Notes under the pieces: model-generated
Seen by the model: the letters and a program-made list of their open reading frames with translations, nothing else
Told to the model about the DNA's origin: nothing
Databases searched by the model: none
From: JAPLGD01 sp041302745
Lineage (GTDB): Bacteria; Bipolaricaulota; Bipolaricaulia; UBA7950; UBA9294
Reading direction: 5' to 3'
Length of the DNA: 6,460 nt
Assembly (NCBI GenBank): GCA_041302745.1
Contig: JBFYQP010000089.1
Span: 1-6,460 of the forward strand
Program-made: the position numbers and the translations under genes
Shown here: piece by piece, positions 4,949 to 6,460 of the stretch
How positions within the stretch are numbered: position 1 is the stretch's first letter
How the letters are laid out: the number at the start of each line of letters is the position of its first letter

Positions 4949-5782
4949 CTAGGCTTGGTTCAGCTTCAATTCCAGAACGCGAATCAGTTCCTCGAGGAGC
5001 TGGAGTCCGTTTGCGCGCTGGGGCATGGCTCCCATTCGCTGGAGACCGATTCCGTTTGCCGTCTGTCCGGACATGAGGCGCAAGGCGAGGCCCTGTCCGT
5101 TGCCGATCTGGAGCGGATTCGGCGTCTGTCCCGCTTCCGCACCCATCTGAGGGCCCGCCTGACCGCGCCAGGCCCGGCCGACTGGACTGCTCGTTCCCTC
5201 GGGCGATGTCTGTTCGTTGCCGGGCTTTCCGGAGGCTCGAGTGGAACCCCGCATCATGAACCGGGAACGAGCGTCCTGGCCCATCTCGGGGATCCCGGCC
5301 CCTTCGCGAAGGTCCCCGGCGAGGGAGCCATCGAGGCGCGGAAGGACCTGCTCCAAGAGCATGCCCTGGTTGTACGTGAGAAGGTCTCCGAGCTTCTCGT
5401 ACGCGGCGGCGGCGGCATCACGAGTCGACTCGACCAGCGTGCGGATCTCGGTTCGGTGCGCCTCGAGCCGCGCATCGAGCTCCTCGGACGTCCCGCTGAA
5501 CGCGAGCATTTCCGTCTCAAAGGCGACTCTCTTCTCCTCAAGCGCGGTCTCAAGAGCCGCGCGCTGGCCGGCGAGATCCACCAGGATGTCGTGCAGCGCC
5601 TGCATCTCGTCCTTCGTGAGTTCCATCCGGTTGACGAGAAGGACGAGATCGAGATTGACGTCGGACGTGGCGCTCGGCGCCGCGCTGGTTCCGTTGTTCG
5701 AGAACGTCGTCGCCAAGACAGGGATCATCACCACGACGACGGCCAGAGCGATGAACGGGGCAGCTTTCTTCAGTCGTTTCAT
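4949..5782 (-). CDS. Exported helical Spy/CpxP-like protein with low-complexity tail
   Basis: A 277-residue protein starting at ATG 5782-5780. A basic MKRLKK and a hydrophobic core (APFIALAVVVVMIPVLA, 8-24) form a signal peptide, possibly cleaved after VLA. After a short Ser/Ala/Asn spacer, residues 46-150 are a charged helical region. It begins with an LT-x-x-(E/Q)-like motif (MELTKDEMQALHDIL, 53-67) and continues with heptad-like Ala/Leu/Glu stretches. This order resembles Spy/CpxP-type periplasmic proteins, which buffer unfolded envelope proteins or sense metals; similarity is by pattern only. Residues about 160-258 are low complexity, rich in Gly, Gln, Met, Asn and Pro, ending in an amphipathic helix (LQLLEELIRVLELKLNQA). 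The frame stays open another 215 codons upstream, but that part is antisense to the divergent gene. The start is set by GGAGG 5 nt upstream. A terminator follows the stop, and a perfect palindrome lies in the leader. Confidence 0.85.
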   Translation of the reverse strand: MKRLKKAAPFIALAVVVVMIPVLATTFSNNGTSAAPSATSDVNLDLVLLVNRMELTKDEMQALHDILVDLAGQRAALETALEEKRVAFETEMLAFSGTSEELDARLEAHRTEIRTLVESTRDAAAAAYEKLGDLLTYNQGMLLEQVLPRLDGSLAGDLREGAGIPEMGQDARSRFMMRGSTRASGKPGNEQTSPEGTSSPVGRAWRGQAGPQMGAEAGQTPNPLQIGNGQGLALRLMSGQTANGIGLQRMGAMPQRANGLQLLEELIRVLELKLNQA

Positions 5783-5787
5783 GGGCA

Positions 5788-5792
5788 CCTCC
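5788..5792 (-). promoter_or_regulatory. Ribosome binding site that fixes the Spy-like start
   Basis: On the minus strand GGAGG (within GGGAGGT) is 5 nt before ATG 5782. It supports the internal start, which begins with a canonical signal peptide, over any earlier start in the long open frame that overlaps the divergent gene. Confidence 0.8.
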
Positions 5793-5807
5793 CAAGGAGT
5801 GCGTGTG

Positions 5808-5819
5808 AGTAGCGCTACT
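5808..5819. promoter_or_regulatory. 12-bp perfect palindrome, candidate operator
   Basis: AGTAGCGCTACT is a perfect 12-bp palindrome in the 165-bp divergent intergenic region, 25 nt before the Spy-like start codon. A 10-bp perfect palindrome, GAGGCGCCTC, lies at 5835-5844, with centres 26 bp apart. The placement fits a dimeric regulator site or a leader hairpin; no regulator is identified. Confidence 0.35.
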
Positions 5820-5894
5820 GTGCAGGGCCGGATTGAGGCGCCTCCGTCAGAGTTGTGGCAGAGATGTGGGCCGAGCCTGTGTCTTCTCGGAGGG

Positions 5895-5909
5895 CCGCGG
5901 CTTCCGCGG
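5895..5909. repeat. CCGCGG repeat pair near the promoter of the unknown-function gene
   Basis: CCGCGG occurs at 5895-5900 and 5904-5909 with a 3-nt spacer. Each copy is self-complementary, so the pair is both a direct and an inverted repeat. It lies just upstream of the candidate -10 (5925-5930) where a -35 would be expected. In GC-rich DNA this can be chance. Confidence 0.25.
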
Positions 5910-5924
5910 GCCAAGTCCCTGGAG

Positions 5925-5930
5925 TACGAT
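5925..5930 (+). promoter_or_regulatory. Weak candidate -10 element for the unknown-function gene
   Basis: TACGAT matches four of six -10 positions, 17 nt before ATG 5948. Like the elements before 1508 and 3730 it has the form G-TAnnnT. The -35 position (TTCCGC, 5902-5907) is poor. Confidence 0.25.
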
Positions 5931-5936
5931 CCTCCG

Positions 5937-5943
5937 GGTGATC
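5937..5943 (+). promoter_or_regulatory. Ribosome binding site of the unknown-function gene
   Basis: GGTGATC is complementary to the usual 16S rRNA 3' end (GATCACC) and lies 4 nt before ATG 5948. It is an extended, offset type of Shine-Dalgarno rather than the AGGAGG core, and it supports this start. Confidence 0.5.
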
Positions 5944-5947
5944 GGCC

Positions 5948-6460
5948 ATGCCTGAGGTCCTGGTGAACCGTGCTCCGGTTTTGACGCTCTGGGCAGCCGT
6001 CGTCGCACGGCGACTGGGCTACGACGAGGACGAGGCGCTGACGCTTGGAAAGGCCGTCGCGGGGCAGACGGCGGCGGCGAAAGGGAAACGCCTCGGCCTG
6101 TACGAAGGTCGGACGACGAGCGAAACCGAAGCGTTGCGCGCAAAGCGCCACGCCCTTGGGGCGGACTCGATCGAGTTCATGGGGCGCCGCATCGCATGCC
6201 TGCGGACGGACGGCGGCCTCCGGGCGCTCGACGATGTGCGGCCGACGGACCCCGAAGCAGTTCGTCGCTACCTCGGAACGAAGTTCGGCGAAGCCCTGCC
6301 TCGCGTGCGCGAGAGACTCGACGCGCTCGCGGCAACGTACACCGCTGACGAACTGGGGAAGGCCGCCATGGACCTCTACATGCGTTTTCGGCCGACCGGT
6401 CCGGCGGGAGCCGCGGGGTGGGGGCAACGAGGGCGCCTTGACCTCGACGCCATCGAGCAG
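5948..6460 (+). CDS. Conserved protein of unknown function, 3' end missing
   Basis: An open frame from ATG 5948 runs without a stop to the last base of the window, 171 codons exactly, so the gene is cut at its 3' end. The protein is soluble-looking with no signal peptide. It begins with VNRAPVLTLWAAVVARRLG (6-24), then EALTLGKAVAGQTAAAKGKR (29-48), a strand-like segment EFMGRRIACLRTDG (76-89), VRPTDPEAVRRYLGTKFG (97-114) and a C-terminal GWGQRGRLDLDAIEQ (157-171). From memory these blocks resemble a bacterial family of uncharacterised conserved proteins of about 170-200 residues, so only a few residues are probably missing. I cannot name a function. The strong codon bias, the ribosome binding site and the sense-coherent motifs show that this strand, not the opposite open frame, is the coding one. 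It is divergent from the Spy-like gene. Confidence 0.85.
   Translation, partial: MPEVLVNRAPVLTLWAAVVARRLGYDEDEALTLGKAVAGQTAAAKGKRLGLYEGRTTSETEALRAKRHALGADSIEFMGRRIACLRTDGGLRALDDVRPTDPEAVRRYLGTKFGEALPRVRERLDALAATYTADELGKAAMDLYMRFRPTGPAGAAGWGQRGRLDLDAIEQ

Noticed and set aside
4099..5076. Plus-strand open frame of 325 codons opposite the flavoprotein
   Set aside because: It is a shadow of the flavodoxin-fold gene, whose motifs and ribosome binding site are on the minus strand. It also runs through that gene's start and the neighbouring terminator.
4853..5812. Plus-strand open frame of 319 codons opposite the Spy-like gene
   Set aside because: The minus strand encodes a signal peptide, helical domain, ribosome binding site and terminator in proper order. 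The plus frame shows none of these.
5783..6427. Upstream 215-codon extension of the Spy-like gene on the minus strand
   Set aside because: It is antisense to the well-formed plus-strand gene at 5948-6460. It has no family-like motifs and would bury the signal peptide of the Spy-like protein internally. The ribosome binding site supports ATG 5782.
1..6460. CRISPR array, tRNA, IS element or defence/toxin-antitoxin operon
   Set aside because: I saw no regularly spaced repeats, tRNA-like cloverleaf, transposase motifs, terminal inverted repeats or paired small overlapping genes.

Overview
High-GC bacterial DNA carrying seven protein-coding genes on both strands. There are no rRNAs, tRNAs, insertion sequences, CRISPR arrays or phage genes. 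Several starts have classical Shine-Dalgarno sites, two proteins carry N-terminal signal sequences, and the proteins have bacterial family features (GNAT, NifU-type scaffold, iron-sulfur-flavoprotein-like flavodoxin fold). This points to a free-living bacterium, possibly of a poorly sampled lineage. The sequence alone does not let me assign a phylum.

Layout. (1) <1-1421 (+): the 3' part of a secreted beta-rich protein whose start lies upstream of the window; the visible frame begins inside a signal peptide. (2) 1508-1978 (+): a GNAT N-acetyltransferase of the polyamine-acetyltransferase-like group. (3) 2026-3306 (-), convergent with (2): a single-span membrane protein with a duplicated basic cytoplasmic motif, a coiled coil and an extracytoplasmic alpha/beta-hydrolase-like domain. 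(4) 3307-3729: a 423-bp gap with promoter-like elements and a strong terminator hairpin but no gene I can support. (5) 3730-3951 (+): a 73-residue NifU C-terminal-domain protein for Fe-S cluster transfer. (6) 4000-4773 (-), convergent with (5): a flavodoxin-fold/iron-sulfur-flavoprotein-like protein with an unusual C-terminal tail that matches a C2H2 zinc-finger pattern. (7) 4949-5782 (-): a signal-peptide-bearing, helical, Spy/CpxP-like protein with a low-complexity tail, followed by a clear rho-independent terminator. (8) 5948->6460 (+), divergent from (7): a nearly complete conserved protein of unknown function that runs off the window.

The genes do not form one obvious pathway. The order reads as ordinary chromosomal single-gene units: strand switches are frequent, hairpins separate most units, and there is no long operon. 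The loosest common theme is redox and envelope physiology (Fe-S scaffold, flavoprotein, periplasmic Spy-like protein, membrane-tethered hydrolase), and that link is inference. The most unusual items are the flavoprotein with the zinc-finger-like tail and the membrane hydrolase with duplicated DNA-binding-like motifs and no visible catalytic histidine. I see no convincing multi-gene new system.
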